Assembly (NCBI GenBank): GCA_020849535.1
Contig: JADLGB010000309.1
Location: forward strand, 1 to 36,585
Source of the DNA: Candidatus Hydrogenedentota bacterium
GTDB lineage: Bacteria; Hydrogenedentota; Hydrogenedentia; Hydrogenedentales; SLHB01
Reading direction: 5' to 3'
DNA length: 36,585 nucleotides
The translations under genes and the position numbers were made by a program. Shown in pieces: positions 29,959-36,585 of this stretch. The notes under the pieces were generated by a model that had not been told where the DNA came from, did no database searches, and was given only the letters and a program-made list of their open reading frames with translations. Positions within the stretch are counted from its first letter, which is position 1, and every line of letters begins with the position of its first letter.

Positions 29959-29961
29959 AAT
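29953..29961 (+). promoter_or_regulatory. Extended -10 promoter for the GH106 gene
   Basis: TGGTAGAAT fits the extended -10 pattern and overlaps the stop codon of the upstream gene. The following bases ATCATCG resemble ATCACCA after the box at 18151. The ATG at 29997 is about 36 bp downstream, with the ribosome-binding site GAGGGGG. Confidence 0.4.
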
Positions 29962-29996
29962 CATCGTCTGCCGATCACAATGAGGGGGAATGACTC

Positions 29997-32900
29997 ATGA
30001 AAGTGGTACTTTGCCGGCTCAGTATCGCGTCAGTTCTTGCGTTTGCATTTCTGCTATGTAGTCCCGCGACCCACGGACAGGAACAGCCTTCCTCGCGCGA
30101 ATCGCTCGTGAGTGATTTCCAGAATCCACCGGTCTCGTGTCTGCCTCACACCCGCTGGTGGTGGATGGGCAACGCCCTCTCCAAGGAAGACATCACCTGG
30201 CAGCTCGAAGAGATGAAGAGCCACGGCATCGGCGGAGTCGAGCAAATCTCCATGCAGCCGGTGTACGAGAAAGGAAACGTCCCCTACCTGTCCGAACCCT
30301 TCCTGGAACTATTGCGGCACGCCGTCGCTGAATCGGAGCGGCTGGGCCTTGAGTTCTCTCTCAACTTCGGCGGGCCGGGGTGGGTATTCGGCGGCGACTG
30401 GGTTCCGCAGGAGGACCGGAGTCAGAACCTTCTGTCCAGTTCGTTGGTGGTGGAAGGTGGGCAGACCTTCAGTGGGCCGCTCTCCACGGAGGCCACCATC
30501 AATCCGCTTGACGTCGCGCGCTCGCGCCCGGACATTCTGCCGGACGACCGTCTTGTCGCCGTGGTCGCAGGCCGCATGGAAGACGGCATCCTCGTCGAAT
30601 CCTCGCTCCAGGTCCTGACGCACCGCGTACAGGGCCGTGAACTGGCGTGGAATGTCCCCGAAGGCCAATGGCGCATCATGGCCTTCTGGCTCACGTATGT
30701 GGACGAAGGCTCCGTGGTCGATCATGTCAGCGAGACCGCCATGACGGACTACTTCAATTACGTCGGAGCAAAACTCGAACCGGCCGTCGGCAAGTATTTC
30801 GGAAGCACCATCGAGTCCGTCTTCTCCGACAGTTTCGAAGTGCCTATCCATCGCAACGGGATCTATTGGAACCAGCATTTGATGGCGAAGTTCCGCGAGT
30901 ACAAAGGCTACGAGCTGGACCGCTATCTGCCCGCGCTGTGGTGGGAAGTAAGCATTATCTCACCCAAGGTCCGCTACGACGTCAACGAGTTTCTTCATCA
31001 CACCGGCATGGAAGCTTTCTTTAAACCCTTCCTGCGTTGGAGCGCGGAGCACAACGTCAAGGCGCGCGTACAGCCCTACGGCTTTCCAACGGATATCCTC
31101 GAGGGCGCGGGAGTCACCGACCTTCCCGAGATGGAGATCACCGCGGGCGAGAAGGACGCGGTACCCTGGTTCGACACGCGCATCGGCCCCAAGAAGTACG
31201 TCGCCTCCGGGGCACACCTGTACGGGCGCAACATTGTCACGGTGGAAGCCTACACCTACCAGCATTGGCAGCCCTACCGCGCCACGCTGGAAGAACTGAA
31301 GATCGCCAGCGACATCTTCCTGCGTTCGGGCGCCAACAAATTCTACAATCAAGGCATCACCGGAATCCCGGAGCGCGGCCTCACGCCCACACGCGGATTC
31401 TACGCCGGGATTCACACCAGCCCCGAGAACGTCTGGTGGCCATACTACCCGCTGTTGAGCAGCTACATCGCGCGCGGCTGTCACTTGTTGCGACAGGGGT
31501 CGTTCACGGCTGACGTTGCCCTGTACTCTCCACTCGCCAATCAGTGGACCAAGAACGTGTTGAACGCACGCCGTTGGACGCGCGACTTCGACTGGGGCGG
31601 GCTCGGCCGCCTGCTCATCGGCAACGGGTATGACTACGACCTCATCAACGACGATATCCTGCAGCACAGCGCCACCTTCGAGAACGGTGAACTGCGTGTG
31701 CGCGATCTGTCGTACCGCGTAGTGATCCTCCCCAACATCGAATCACTGCCCCTGGAAACTTTTGAGCGCATCCGCGACTACGTGGACCAGGGCGGCATGG
31801 TGATTGCCCTCGAGCGCGTGCCCGAGTTCTCGACGGGACTCGACGATCACGAAAAGAAGGATGCCGCCGTGAAGGGAATTTCGGAGAAGCTGTTTGCCGC
31901 GCCAGAGGGAAGGGACGGCACGGCGGTCCACGAGTTCGGCAAGGGCCGCACGTATCGCATCAATACCGTGATGGACCGCTCCGATCCGCTGGACTTGCAA
32001 AGCAGCGCCTACGATCCCTTCCTCAAGGTGCTGCGCAGCATCGTGCGGCCGGACCTGGATATCGACTTCATCCGCATGGGCTGGCGCGAGAACCCAGGCC
32101 TGACCTTTATCCACCGGCGCGACGCGAAGCGCGACATCTACTTCGTCACCAACGTGCAGGAACACGAAGTCGAAATGCCTGTCGCGTTTCGCGTGTCAGG
32201 GAAGGCGCCTTGGATCTGGAATCCGTACACGGGGGATATCCGTCCTTATCCAGTGTTCGAAGATGTGGGAGGGGCAACGCGCCTGCCCTTGCGGTTGGCC
32301 CCTTATGCGTCTACTTTTGTCGTGTTCGAGTCGGAGGCCAACCCGCCCCTGCACGTCCTTCGATGCGAGGGGTTCAGCGTTGACCGCGTGGAAGCAGGCG
32401 CAGCGGAGATTCTCGCGAGTCAGAATGGGGCGTTTCCTCTGTCTCTCAGCGATGGGACCGTCGTGCCGTTCACGGTGAGCGAATGCCCCGCCCCTTTGAC
32501 CATAAACGGCCCGTGGTCCTTGTCACTGGCCGCGGATTACTTCTCGAAGAAGGAGCGGGTTTTGGATCGTTTGGTGTCGTGGACGGAAGATCCGGAGTTG
32601 AAGCACTTCAGCGGGACGGGCGTCTACACCGTGGACTTCGACCTGCCCGCTCCCTATGTCGCGGAAGACGTGGCCCTCTCATTGGACCTGGGTGATGTGG
32701 GGGACGTCGCCGAGGTCCTGATGAACGGGTCACCCGCGGGTGTGGCGTGGATGCGGGGGCAGGCTCTCGACATCACCGGTTTCGTGCGCCCGGCAGCCAA
32801 TCATCTGGAGGTTCGCGTGACCAATGTCCTGATCAACCGCGTCTCCGGCATGACCGAACCGTTGCCTGTGCCCGAAGAACTGCGCGAACGCCTGGGCGGT

Positions 32901-33026
32901 GGCACCAAGGAATCGTTCACCCTGATGAAGGGCTTGATCGGGTTTGAGCCACTGCCGCGTTCAGGGCTTCTCGGACCCGTGCGAATCGTCCCTGCGAAGC
33001 GCGTAAAGGTCTCAACAGGACACTGA
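29997..33026 (+). CDS. Secreted GH106 alpha-L-rhamnosidase-like glycoside hydrolase
   Basis: The 1009-residue protein has a signal peptide (RLSIASVLAFAFLLCSPATH, cleavage near Gly27). It then has the strong GH106 start pattern FQNPPVSCLPHTRWWWMGNA (41-60), LSKEDITWQLEEMKSHGIGGV (61-81) and EFSLNFGGPGWVFGGDW. Internal strings typical of the family include FYNQGITGIPERGLTPTRGF. Near the C-terminus is a galactose-binding-like sandwich (GTGVYTVDFDLPAPY, ALSLDLGDVGDVAEVLMNGS). GH106 enzymes cleave alpha-linked L-rhamnose from pectic rhamnogalacturonans, ulvan and flavonoid glycosides; many environmental members differ in specificity. It lies directly downstream of the polyprenol-kinase-like gene, which may or may not be co-transcribed. 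Its stop codon is three bases from that of mnmA, so the two genes converge tightly. Confidence 0.88.
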   Translation: MKVVLCRLSIASVLAFAFLLCSPATHGQEQPSSRESLVSDFQNPPVSCLPHTRWWWMGNALSKEDITWQLEEMKSHGIGGVEQISMQPVYEKGNVPYLSEPFLELLRHAVAESERLGLEFSLNFGGPGWVFGGDWVPQEDRSQNLLSSSLVVEGGQTFSGPLSTEATINPLDVARSRPDILPDDRLVAVVAGRMEDGILVESSLQVLTHRVQGRELAWNVPEGQWRIMAFWLTYVDEGSVVDHVSETAMTDYFNYVGAKLEPAVGKYFGSTIESVFSDSFEVPIHRNGIYWNQHLMAKFREYKGYELDRYLPALWWEVSIISPKVRYDVNEFLHHTGMEAFFKPFLRWSAEHNVKARVQPYGFPTDILEGAGVTDLPEMEITAGEKDAVPWFDTRIGPKKYVASGAHLYGRNIVTVEAYTYQHWQPYRATLEELKIASDIFLRSGANKFYNQGITGIPERGLTPTRGFYAGIHTSPENVWWPYYPLLSSYIARGCHLLRQGSFTADVALYSPLANQWTKNVLNARRWTRDFDWGGLGRLLIGNGYDYDLINDDILQHSATFENGELRVRDLSYRVVILPNIESLPLETFERIRDYVDQGGMVIALERVPEFSTGLDDHEKKDAAVKGISEKLFAAPEGRDGTAVHEFGKGRTYRINTVMDRSDPLDLQSSAYDPFLKVLRSIVRPDLDIDFIRMGWRENPGLTFIHRRDAKRDIYFVTNVQEHEVEMPVAFRVSGKAPWIWNPYTGDIRPYPVFEDVGGATRLPLRLAPYASTFVVFESEANPPLHVLRCEGFSVDRVEAGAAEILASQNGAFPLSLSDGTVVPFTVSECPAPLTINGPWSLSLAADYFSKKERVLDRLVSWTEDPELKHFSGTGVYTVDFDLPAPYVAEDVALSLDLGDVGDVAEVLMNGSPAGVAWMRGQALDITGFVRPAANHLEVRVTNVLINRVSGMTEPLPVPEELRERLGGGTKESFTLMKGLIGFEPLPRSGLLGPVRIVPAKRVKVSTGH

Positions 33027-33029
33027 TCC

Positions 33030-34109
33030 CTACGCGGAGCTATCGATGATGCCCGCTGCGAGCACGTAATCGTCCTCGTAGAGCACGGCCCACTGCCCTG
33101 GCGTCACGGCGCGCTGCGGTTCGTGAAACCGCGCCTCGAACCCGGCTTCGGATGGATAGACTGTGCAGGGGATCGGGCGGCTCTTGTAGCGAATCTGGAC
33201 CTCGCAGTCGAACGGCTCCGTCTGGGGCGGCAGTGCGCACCAATTCACCTGCCCCGCCGTCAAGGCTTGGCAATTCGCCTCGTCCTCATGGGCGACTACC
33301 AAGGTATTTCGCGCCATATCGAGCCTGACCACGTAGAGCGGTTTAGACGCGGCGATCCCGAGTCCCTTGCGCTGCCCGACCGTATAGTTGACGAGTCCCG
33401 TGTGCTCGCCGAGGACTTCGCCGGACATGGACACAATCGGCCCGGGTTTCGCCGGGGCCGCACGCTTTGCCAGAAAGTTCCGGTAGTTGTCGTCGGGGAC
33501 AAAGCAGATTTCCTGGCTTTCCGGCTTGTCCGCGGTCACAAGGCCCAGGTCCCGCGCGATGGCGCGGGTAGCCTCCTTGGTCAATTCGCCGAGGGGAAAC
33601 ACGGCGCGGCCCAATTGCTCCTGCGAAAGTCCGGACAGCGTGTAGCTCTGGTCCTTGGCAAGATGCACCGCACGGCGCAGCGCATGCCGGCCGTTTCGCT
33701 GTTCCAGGCGCACGTAGTGGCCCGTCGCGAGAGCGTCGGCCTCGATGGCCAACGCTTTCTCGTACAGCGCGCCGAACTTGACACGCTGGTTGCAGCGGGA
33801 ACAAGGGTTGGGGGTGCGTCCCGCCAGGTATTCGCTGACGAAATCGGTAATGACTTCCCGCTCGAAGCGCTGGATGTAGTTCAGCACGTAATGAGGGATG
33901 CCGAGTTTCTGGGCCACGCGCCGCGCGTCCTCTGCGGCATCCAGCGTGCAACACGCTTTGCTCGAGGACTCGCGGCCTTCCCCCGAGGCCACGCGCATGG
34001 TCATGCCCACGACCTCGTAGCCCTGCTGGACCAGCAGCGCCGCCGCGACAGAGCTATCCACTCCGCCGCTCATGGCAACAAGGATCCTGGGATGTCTGGA
34101 AGGAGACAC
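33030..34109 (-). CDS. mnmA: tRNA-specific 2-thiouridylase MnmA
   Basis: MnmA adds sulfur to the wobble uridine-34 of tRNAs for Lys, Glu and Gln, using ATP and a relayed persulfide. The 359-residue length is standard. The PP-loop reads SGGVDSS (14-20). The catalytic cysteines are Cys106 in CSRCNQRVKFG and Cys202 in ESQEICFVPDDNYR. The DQSYTLSGL and FPLGELTKEATRAIA segments match the tRNA-binding part. I chose the GTG at 34109, with AAGGA ten bases upstream; the longer frame in this region is the shadow of the bactofilin 3' end. It is the last gene of an M23 peptidase-bactofilin-mnmA run (29 bp after bactofilin), and converges with GH106. Confidence 0.96.
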   Translation of the reverse strand: MSPSRHPRILVAMSGGVDSSVAAALLVQQGYEVVGMTMRVASGEGRESSSKACCTLDAAEDARRVAQKLGIPHYVLNYIQRFEREVITDFVSEYLAGRTPNPCSRCNQRVKFGALYEKALAIEADALATGHYVRLEQRNGRHALRRAVHLAKDQSYTLSGLSQEQLGRAVFPLGELTKEATRAIARDLGLVTADKPESQEICFVPDDNYRNFLAKRAAPAKPGPIVSMSGEVLGEHTGLVNYTVGQRKGLGIAASKPLYVVRLDMARNTLVVAHEDEANCQALTAGQVNWCALPPQTEPFDCEVQIRYKSRPIPCTVYPSEAGFEARFHEPQRAVTPGQWAVLYEDDYVLAAGIIDSSA

Positions 34110-34138
34110 GGAATGATCGTCCTTGGCGGGACGGGCGC

Positions 34139-34603
34139 TTACAGCTCGCCCCGGGGTGCGGTCCCCTGCGATGGGGATGGATTGGCTTCGCTGCGAGGCC
34201 CAGGCGCTTGCCCAGCGTGAGCGGCCGGTGCGGGACCAGCCGCCTGTTGGGGTGGCTTCATGGTGCACTTACCCTCAAACAGGACGCCTTCCGCAATGCT
34301 GACGCGCGGTGCCACAATATCGCCCACAAGCTTGCCGTTGGTGGTGATTTCAAGGCGGTCCTGCGCGAATACGTTGCCTTCCACTTCACCGCTGATCGTA
34401 ATCTGGCCGGCGTAGAGGTCGGCCTTGACCCGGCCCGAATCCTGCACGACGATCGTGTCGTCGCTGTGGATGCGTCCCGAAACGACCCCTTCGATTCGGA
34501 TGGTGCCTTTGGATTTCAGCTCACCGATCACCGTCGTGCCCTGACCGATTATTGTGACCACCTTGGTGTCGCCATAGGTTCGTTTCTTTGATGCATCCAG
34601 CAT
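34139..34603 (-). CDS. Bactofilin
   Basis: The 154-residue protein is a bactofilin (formerly DUF583), a cytoskeletal protein that polymerises without nucleotide. A beta-helix of short turns is evident: VTIIGQGTTVIGELKSKGTI, RIEGVVSGRIHSDDTIVV, GRVKADLYAGQITISGEVEG, NVFAQDRLEITTNGKLVGDI and VAPRVSIAEGVLFEGKCTM. A Pro/Ala-rich disordered tail follows (from about 115). Bactofilins commonly pair with M23 peptidases to fix cell shape, stalk or wall-remodelling sites; here the peptidase gene is directly upstream, 14 bp away. It would form filaments under the inner membrane and position the peptidase. Confidence 0.95.
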   Translation of the reverse strand: MLDASKKRTYGDTKVVTIIGQGTTVIGELKSKGTIRIEGVVSGRIHSDDTIVVQDSGRVKADLYAGQITISGEVEGNVFAQDRLEITTNGKLVGDIVAPRVSIAEGVLFEGKCTMKPPQQAAGPAPAAHAGQAPGPRSEANPSPSQGTAPRGEL

Positions 34604-34617
34604 AAATCGCTCTTAGG

Positions 34618-35640
34618 TTAGTATCCCAGGTACTTCGCCGGATCGAGGGCTTTGCCGTTCTTGCGGACTTCGTAGTGCACATGCGCCCCAGTGCTGCGCC
34701 CGGTGCTGCCTAGTTTGCCCACCTGATCCCCGCGCGATACCTTTTCGCCTTCGCTGACGGTCGTGGACTGCAAGTGGCCGTACACGGTCGTCAGACCTTC
34801 TCCATGGTCGATCTTGACGCAATTGCCGAGGTATTTGTCCCAGCCCGAGAAGGTTACCGTACCAAGGGCCGTGGCTACAACCGCCGAGCCGTACGGCGCC
34901 GAAATGTCGAAGCCGTCGTGGAAGCTCAGGTCGCGCGTGAACGGGTCTTTGCGATACCCGAACCGCGAAGTCACAACGCCCTTCCTGCCGCGCAGCGGCC
35001 AGATGGCCGGCATGCGCTCGATGGACTCCTTCTTCGCATCGCTGGCGAGTTCATACTCCCGAAGGCTCTCCGCCCTCAGGTTGATCTCCTGCACGATGAG
35101 GTCCGCGCTGGGCCGGTACACTCCATTGATAACGCTGGGCGGACGCATGAGCGCATCACCGCTCTCGGCCGTCTCGTCTCCCGGTCCTTGGGAAGGCGCA
35201 CCACCCCGGCCGCCGCCTACGCTCGAGTTCTCCTCAGCCCCCACAAAACCCGCCGGGGTCTTTGTCTTGGGCGGCAACCCGTTCAACGTGCGGAAGCGCG
35301 TCTCCAGGTCGTAGAGTTCGCTGAGCTGGCTTGTGATGGCCGCCAGCCGGGACTCGTAGTCGTCCCGGATCTTCTGCTCGATTTCGGCCTGCTGCGTTTC
35401 GCTCAGACCGGAATCGGTGGCCGCCGGCGCGGCAGCCGCGGCCATGCCCAGTTCGTGCTTTTCCTGCTCGAGACGCTCAATATCGCGCTGTGCCAAGGCG
35501 CTTTTCTGAAAGGAAAACGCCGCCACAAACGCCAACGCCGCGAACACCACAATCACAAACCAGACTTGAATGGAGTATAGATTCAGACTACGTGTGTTCC
35601 CCTGCCCGTGGGGAATGAGCATGACAGTCCAACGCTTCAT
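34618..35640 (-). CDS. M23-family (LytM-type) metallopeptidase, membrane-anchored
   Basis: The 340-residue protein starts with a short cytoplasmic segment and one transmembrane helix (SIQVWFVIVVFAALAFVAAF, about 23-42). A coiled coil follows (about 48-115, IERLEQEKHELGM, IEQKIRDDYESRLAAITSQL), then a Gly/Pro-rich linker. The LytM zinc domain lies at about 235-340, with FGYRKDPFTRDLSFHDGFD (H-x3-D), VYGHLQS and the HxH of GAHVHYEVRKNG. It should cut peptide bonds in peptidoglycan on the periplasmic side. The coiled-coil plus LytM layout is that of the enzymes paired with bactofilins in several shape-control systems. The ATG at 35640 is chosen; a longer frame runs into the leader. A near-consensus promoter and about 140-base leader lie upstream. 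Confidence 0.92.
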   Translation of the reverse strand: MKRWTVMLIPHGQGNTRSLNLYSIQVWFVIVVFAALAFVAAFSFQKSALAQRDIERLEQEKHELGMAAAAAPAATDSGLSETQQAEIEQKIRDDYESRLAAITSQLSELYDLETRFRTLNGLPPKTKTPAGFVGAEENSSVGGGRGGAPSQGPGDETAESGDALMRPPSVINGVYRPSADLIVQEINLRAESLREYELASDAKKESIERMPAIWPLRGRKGVVTSRFGYRKDPFTRDLSFHDGFDISAPYGSAVVATALGTVTFSGWDKYLGNCVKIDHGEGLTTVYGHLQSTTVSEGEKVSRGDQVGKLGSTGRSTGAHVHYEVRKNGKALDPAKYLGY

Positions 35641-35780
35641 GCAGATAATGCTCCGAGCTGCACACGGTGAGTGGGACTTACACCGCGTGTGGTTCCGGGA
35701 GAAACTCCCCTCCGCTGATATATCATTCCGTCCGCTGACGATATATCCCCGCACATGAGTTCGGGGTTCCCCGTTGAATC
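35641..35780 (-). promoter_or_regulatory. Structured 5' leader of the peptidase-bactofilin-mnmA operon
   Basis: Between the presumed transcription start and the ATG, the minus strand holds two GATATATC palindromes 15 bases apart, a GGGAG-TTTC-TCCC hairpin and a CACACGCGGTG/CACCGTGTG hairpin, the last close to the start codon. No known riboswitch family is recognised. It may regulate translation, or simply be a long leader. Confidence 0.35.
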
Positions 35781-35786
35781 GGCGTC

Positions 35787-35815
35787 ACTATAGCATGCGG
35801 GGTAGGAGATGTCAA
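35787..35815 (-). promoter_or_regulatory. Near-consensus sigma-70 promoter
   Basis: On the minus strand TTGACA (35815-35810) is followed by 17 bases and TATAGT (35792-35787), with TGC just before the -10 box. This is a perfect -35 and a five-of-six -10 at ideal spacing. It should drive the M23 peptidase, bactofilin and mnmA operon constitutively at a high level. Confidence 0.8.
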
Positions 35816-35926
35816 CCAAGAACAACGCCAATAGTGCGTAAAATACTCAATATATTGGGGTTATGAATCCGATTCCCCACCATATACTGGGGTAGACTCC
35901 GGCCCGCTGCAACGCGCAGGCACGCC

Positions 35927-36556
35927 CTATCCTTCCTGGACGCTTGCGCTCTCCCATTGACCCGCCTGCGCCGGAAGCTGTTCTAGTTTCCGGGCCGAGA
36001 CAGAGGGTTTAGCAACTTTGACAAACAGTTCGATGAAATCTTCGGGTTTCTTCCCTGTGTATTTCTTTCGATTGAAGACCCTCACCAAGTCATCGTAGTC
36101 TTCCTGGTGTTTGCTGTCCTCAAGGTATAAATCATACAGTGGCTGGGTGGCTACTTGACCGTCCTGGTGCCTGGGACAGCCCACATCCTTATGCAGCACG
36201 AACCCCCGGAACTTGCCGTCCCGGGTCTCCTGCAGCTTGAAGGGATACAGGCGGCACAGGATGGGCCGGGCCTCGTAGATCCCGCAGTAGCGTGTCTTCT
36301 TGTCAAGGAAGTGGCAGCCGCTTTCGTCGCGGCGCAGCGCCATGATGTAGCGCCCATCCTCGCACTCGAGCCAGGTCGGATCGTTTTTCGCGACTTCGCT
36401 GATTTCGTCCGGAGACAGGAACTCCAGAAACTCGTACGGATTCGCGCCCGTATGCTTGACGATGCGTATGACATCCCACGGCGTGGGAAGGCACACGACT
36501 TCCGTGCAGCAATGGTTGCAGTGATGACATTTGAAGTGAACGATGTCTTTACCCAT
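35927..36556 (-). CDS. YkgJ-family cysteine-cluster protein
   Basis: The 209-residue protein has the YkgJ family pattern: Cys10-x2-Cys13-x2-Cys16-Cys17 (FKCHHCNHCCTEV), then Cys81 (ESGCHFLD), Cys91 and Cys101 in YCGIYEARPILCRLYPF, and a later Cys in KDVGCPRHQDG. These cysteines bind iron-sulfur or zinc; the family's role is not settled, and homologues are often linked to flagellar or iron processes. It has no signal or membrane segment and would be cytoplasmic. AGGTAAGG precedes the ATG. It is transcribed toward the peptidase operon with 286 bp between, and has no other partner inside the window. Confidence 0.87.
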   Translation of the reverse strand: MGKDIVHFKCHHCNHCCTEVVCLPTPWDVIRIVKHTGANPYEFLEFLSPDEISEVAKNDPTWLECEDGRYIMALRRDESGCHFLDKKTRYCGIYEARPILCRLYPFKLQETRDGKFRGFVLHKDVGCPRHQDGQVATQPLYDLYLEDSKHQEDYDDLVRVFNRKKYTGKKPEDFIELFVKVAKPSVSARKLEQLPAQAGQWESASVQEG

Positions 36557-36585
36557 GGCGCGATACCTTACCTGACGCAGGCGGC

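Noticed and set aside
35641..35780. Known riboswitch in the peptidase-operon leader
   Set aside because: I compared it mentally with cobalamin, SAM/SAH and cyclic-di-GMP riboswitch cores and saw none of their conserved boxes.
35850..35900. Terminator downstream of the YkgJ-type gene
   Set aside because: The only stem (CCCCA/TGGGG) is five base pairs and lacks a T-run.
1..36585. tRNA or rRNA genes
   Set aside because: No tRNA-like cloverleaf or TTCGA-arm pattern, and no rRNA segment, was recognised in the gene-free stretches.

Overview
The window looks like a chromosomal contig from an uncultured, GC-rich, Gram-negative bacterium. The closest feel is the Hydrogenedentota / Planctomycetota-PVC type of lineage. 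The reasons are an ECF sigma factor paired with an anti-sigma protein that carries pseudopilin-like and 'FLDGHV' tails, DUF2961/GH172 and GH106 glycosidases, a ceramidase-domain protein, an FG-GAP plus calcium-repeat secreted protein, and intergenic regions packed with palindromic repeats. This placement is inference; there is no rRNA or universal marker here to fix it. No rRNA, tRNA or CRISPR array was seen.

Layout. 1-518: the 3' end of a Ser/Thr protein kinase. 519-1428: gene-free, with a hairpin repeat and a MITE-like element that has terminal inverted repeats. 1429-5198 (minus): ECF sigma factor, overlapping membrane-anchored anti-sigma factor, then an ArsB/NhaD-type permease. 5288-6667 (minus): secreted ceramidase-like hydrolase. 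6668-8675: mostly repeats, with a TfoX-like gene whose stop codon lies inside a repeat element. 8597-10761: a toxin-antitoxin-rich stretch with a parE-like remnant, a DUF4926 protein, a membrane protein, a Phd antitoxin without its toxin, and an intact addiction-module antitoxin / ParE pair. 10791-12391 (minus): a stand-alone alarmone-hydrolase-like HD protein and an HTH-receiver regulator.

12673-18150 is a small glycan or cell-surface cluster. It has an epimerase-aminotransferase fusion, an ATP-grasp-HAD fusion co-transcribed with a polyprenyl-phosphate-type glycosyltransferase, and a divergent zinc-ribbon methyltransferase. 18307-26000 (plus) holds a secreted FG-GAP/calcium-repeat protein with a His-rich tail, a lipoprotein metallophosphoesterase, purU, and a membrane-anchored clan GH-A-like glycosidase. 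26626-28686 (minus) is a GH172 protein. 29203-33026 (plus) encodes a polyprenol/phytol-kinase-like membrane enzyme and a GH106 rhamnosidase-like protein. 33030-35640 (minus) is an operon of M23 peptidase, bactofilin and mnmA behind a near-consensus sigma-70 promoter. 35927-36556 (minus) is a YkgJ-type cysteine-cluster protein.

How it works together. The secreted hydrolases (ceramidase-like, GH-A-like, GH172, GH106) suggest growth on complex plant, algal or microbial glycans and lipids. The 12.7-18.2 kb cluster would decorate the cell's own surface glycans with an amino sugar. The bactofilin-M23 pair shapes the cell wall. The most distinctive non-coding feature is several families of long palindromic repeats that recur between genes, some in three copies within this window, and one of which appears to have cut into neighbouring genes.
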